From Xiheimicrobium sp033763395 (lineage in GTDB: Bacteria; Myxococcota; Myxococcia; Myxococcales; Myxococcaceae), in NCBI GenBank assembly GCA_033763395.1, contig JANRKQ010000066.1:26718-90717 (forward strand): a DNA stretch of 64,000 nucleotides, given 5' to 3'. The notes below the pieces were generated by a model that worked only from the letters and a program-made list of their open reading frames with translations, made no database searches and was not told the DNA's origin. The translations under genes and the position numbers were made by a program. Positions within the stretch are counted from its first letter, which is position 1. Each line of letters opens with the position of its first letter. This document shows positions 61,909 through 64,000 of the stretch, one piece after another.

Positions 61909-63507
61909 ATGAGGCTTTCTGTGCTGGGGTTCGGGGTGGTGGTGCTGGCGGGCTGTACCGACGTCGGCCTGTACGCCATCGGCGCGGGTGGCGCCGGAGG
62001 GCCCGATCGCGCTGAGGTCGAAGCGAACGTCTGCACGCCGGTGGCGTCGGGCGCCGCCTTCCCCGTCAAGGTCTTGTTCGCCGTCGAGGGTGGCGCCGGC
62101 GTCGACGTGATGCTGCGCGAAGAGATCGTCACCGGCCTCACCAACACCAGCACCCAGTTCACGAACCCCGGCATCAGCTACGGGCTCCTCACCCACCGCG
62201 CCGTCGCCAATGGCCTGCTGGGTCGCTTCAGCGCCGATCAGACCGAGCTGTCGACCGCGTTCGCCCGCTACAACGCCTTCAATCAGGTGGGCCCGATGTC
62301 GCACCGCGCGGCCCTTCTGTTGGCGCGGAGCATCTTGAGCGGTGACATGCAGACCGGCTGCCGCGGGCAGGTGGCGCGTACGCGCTACTACGTGGTGCTC
62401 GTCATGCGCTCGGAGGACACGAGCTGCAACAACACGGTCTTCAACGCAGGCATCGATCCGCAGTGTGACGCGTTCGCGCAGGCCGGTGACTTCGCGCGCT
62501 GCGGCGAGTGCGAGCTGGGGAAGGTGACGGAGCAGCTCCGCCAGCTCGCGGTGCGCTTCAACGCCGGTGAGGTCACGGTGCAGCCGGTGGTGATCCGCAG
62601 CGCGAGCGATGATCTGCTCCGGTTCCAGGCCAACGCCATCGCGCGCGCGGGCGGCACCGAGCTCGTCGAGACCGCGGTCGGTGGCGTCACGATGCGCCTG
62701 ACGACGCTGAACTACGGCTCACTCCAGCGTTCACTGAAGCTCAAGCGCTTCATCGCGATGAACGCGAACGTGCGGGTGCGAAATGGTGAGCAGCTCGTCG
62801 ACAGCGATGGCGACGGGCTCCCGGATCAAGACGAGGCGTCAATCGGCACCGACCCCACGCTCGTCGACTCGGACTCCGACGGCATCGGAGATGGCGTCGA
62901 GGTGCGCATGGGCCTCAAGCCCCAGCCCGGGAACATCGACACCATTCGCGGCTGCAACGCGACGCTCGACACCGACGGCGATCGCCTGAACGACTGCGAG
63001 GAGCGCGTGCTCGGCACCGACGGCTGCATCACCGACACCGACGGTGATTCGGCGCCCGACCTCGTCGAATTCCTCGGCGGCACCAACCCGCTGATCCCCG
63101 AAGACCTGGACGACGATGACCGGGACGGCCTGCCGAACATCGGCGAGATCGAAGCCCACACGGATCCCACCTCGGCCGACATCGAGTTCCAGCAGGACCG
63201 CGGCTACGGCTACGCGATTCGTGACGCCAACCCGACCCCCGACGGTCGCGCCTGCTACGACATCAACGCCTACAACCTCAGCGTGATGGAGACCCTCCAG
63301 CGGCCCTCGCCCAACGACAGCGGGCGTACCGTTCTCAAGGGCACCAACGAGATTCACCTCTACTTCCAGGTCGGGCGTGAAAATGATCCGCGGGGCACGG
63401 GGGTCGGCCGGGTGCGGATCGAGACCGTGCGATTCACGGCGCCCGCGACCCGCCGTCCACGCGGCGTGATTCGCCTCCAGAGCGAAGACTTCGAAAACGG
63501 CCTGTAG
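61909..63507 (+). CDS. Lipoprotein with VWA-like and thrombospondin-type-3 calcium repeats
   Basis: A 532-residue lipoprotein: MRLSVLGFGVVVLAGC, Cys16. Residues about 45-300 fit a degenerate von Willebrand A domain (PVKVLFAVEGGAGVDVMLRE in place of a MIDAS DxSxS, then a long region with Cys pairs such as RCGECELG). Residues about 300-420 carry Asp-rich thrombospondin type-3 repeats (VDSDGDGLPDQDE, DTDGDRLND, DTDGDSAPD, DDDDRDGLPN) that bind calcium. CglB and CglD, surface lipoproteins of M. xanthus gliding, combine VWA and/or such repeats, and the neighbouring Glt block makes this a good candidate for the same role. Which one is unclear. ATG 61909 is chosen for the lipobox. Confidence 0.72.
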   Translation: MRLSVLGFGVVVLAGCTDVGLYAIGAGGAGGPDRAEVEANVCTPVASGAAFPVKVLFAVEGGAGVDVMLREEIVTGLTNTSTQFTNPGISYGLLTHRAVANGLLGRFSADQTELSTAFARYNAFNQVGPMSHRAALLLARSILSGDMQTGCRGQVARTRYYVVLVMRSEDTSCNNTVFNAGIDPQCDAFAQAGDFARCGECELGKVTEQLRQLAVRFNAGEVTVQPVVIRSASDDLLRFQANAIARAGGTELVETAVGGVTMRLTTLNYGSLQRSLKLKRFIAMNANVRVRNGEQLVDSDGDGLPDQDEASIGTDPTLVDSDSDGIGDGVEVRMGLKPQPGNIDTIRGCNATLDTDGDRLNDCEERVLGTDGCITDTDGDSAPDLVEFLGGTNPLIPEDLDDDDRDGLPNIGEIEAHTDPTSADIEFQQDRGYGYAIRDANPTPDGRACYDINAYNLSVMETLQRPSPNDSGRTVLKGTNEIHLYFQVGRENDPRGTGVGRVRIETVRFTAPATRRPRGVIRLQSEDFENGL

Positions 63508-63676
63508 GCTGTGGGGTGCCGCCCCCACTGCGGCTGCGACACCCCTCACCTGAAGCCCAAGCCGAAGCACTCAGTCTGTGCTCGGTCGTGAATGATTCCG
63601 AAGATTTGGGGGCTCCTCCTGGGCTGGTGCACCTCTTGAAGAAGCGCCTGTCACCTCGTTGCACCCGGGAGCCACC

Positions 63677-64000
63677 ATGAAGAACCAGTTCCTCCTCCTC
63701 GCCGCTGCCAGTACCCTGCTGGCGCTGCCGGCCGCCGCGCAGCTCGGCAACGGCACCAACCCGGAGTGTCTCGACCCCTCGTGCGGCAAGCCCAAGCAGG
63801 TCGGCGGTGGTGGCTGCGGCTGCGGCTGTGGCTGCTCGGTGTGGGTGGCCTACACCGATGACGGCAAGACGCTGTCGTACACCGACGACGCGGACGGCGA
63901 CGGCAAGGCCGACGACTCCGACAACTGCCCCTTCTCGGCCAACCGCGACCAGCTGGACATCGACGGCGACGGCGTCGGCAACACCTGCGACAACTGCGGC
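63677..64000 (+). CDS. Secreted TSP3-repeat protein, N-terminal part
   Basis: The first 108 residues; the gene runs off the right edge. A signal peptide (MKNQFLLLAAASTLLALPAAAQ) is followed by a Gly-Cys alternating segment (VGGGGCGCGCGCSVWVAY) and calcium-loop type-3 repeats (DDADGDGKADDSDNCPF, DIDGDGVGNTCDNC). Upstream, 63508-63676, holds a GC hairpin (63511-63530) right after the previous stop and no gene. Its partner gene is probably the TSP3 lipoprotein just before it, and both likely bind calcium at the cell surface. Confidence 0.8.
   Translation, partial: MKNQFLLLAAASTLLALPAAAQLGNGTNPECLDPSCGKPKQVGGGGCGCGCGCSVWVAYTDDGKTLSYTDDADGDGKADDSDNCPFSANRDQLDIDGDGVGNTCDNCG

Overview
This is a 64 kb, very GC-rich, gene-dense stretch of bacterial chromosome. 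Many neighbouring genes overlap by 1, 4 or 8 bases, and there are many lipobox lipoproteins. The content points to a myxobacterium (Myxococcota): a Ser/Thr kinase with a TPR tail, WGR/leucine-rich-repeat proteins, Cys-rich and thrombospondin-type-3 lipoproteins, and above all a gliding-motility/Glt-type envelope cluster. I found no rRNA, tRNA, CRISPR array, prophage or intact insertion sequence. The species cannot be fixed from the sequence.

Positions 1-12 kb are mostly minus-strand housekeeping and signalling genes: a truncated class A penicillin-binding protein coupled to an RluA-type pseudouridine synthase, aspartate decarboxylase (panD), a metallo-beta-lactamase-fold nuclease, an ADP-ribosylglycohydrolase-like gene of different composition, then a tight run of ATP-dependent DNA ligase, Ser/Thr kinase, ChbG-type deacetylase and HPr-kinase-like protein. 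Positions 12-19 kb are plus strand: a kinase relic, a lipoprotein, a WGR + LRR protein overlapping an ATP-grasp protein (resembling Salmonella STM4015/STM4014), and a two-subunit xanthine dehydrogenase.

Positions 19-35 kb hold a small basic protein, a Cys-rich lipoprotein, a Pit phosphate transporter, a crotonase, a CPA2 antiporter, a fossil fragment of groEL, an alpha/beta hydrolase, a 22-bp tandem-repeat block, aat, several lipoproteins, a membrane-anchored spermidine-synthase-like protein and a class II cytochrome c. Positions 35-47 kb contain a metallopeptidase, a second WGR/LRR protein, an AAA-type ATPase, an acylase operon (C45-like protein, outer-membrane protein, penicillin acylase), a hybrid histidine kinase and a YchJ-like protein.

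Positions 47-59.4 kb form one minus-strand block that resembles the Glt gliding/focal-adhesion machine. It encodes a GltG-type FHA-TM-TonB protein, then after a terminator two tandem beta-barrels, a GltC-like TPR protein, a very large GltD/AgmU-like TPR protein, two lipoproteins and a further TPR protein. The reading is that an inner-membrane energised TonB-like protein contacts periplasmic TPR adaptors and outer-membrane barrels. The AglRQS motor and GltJ/GltI are not in the window. To its right lie a di-heme beta-propeller lipoprotein, a TSP3-repeat lipoprotein resembling the surface adhesin lipoproteins of gliding (CglB/CglD), and a truncated TSP3 protein running off the end.
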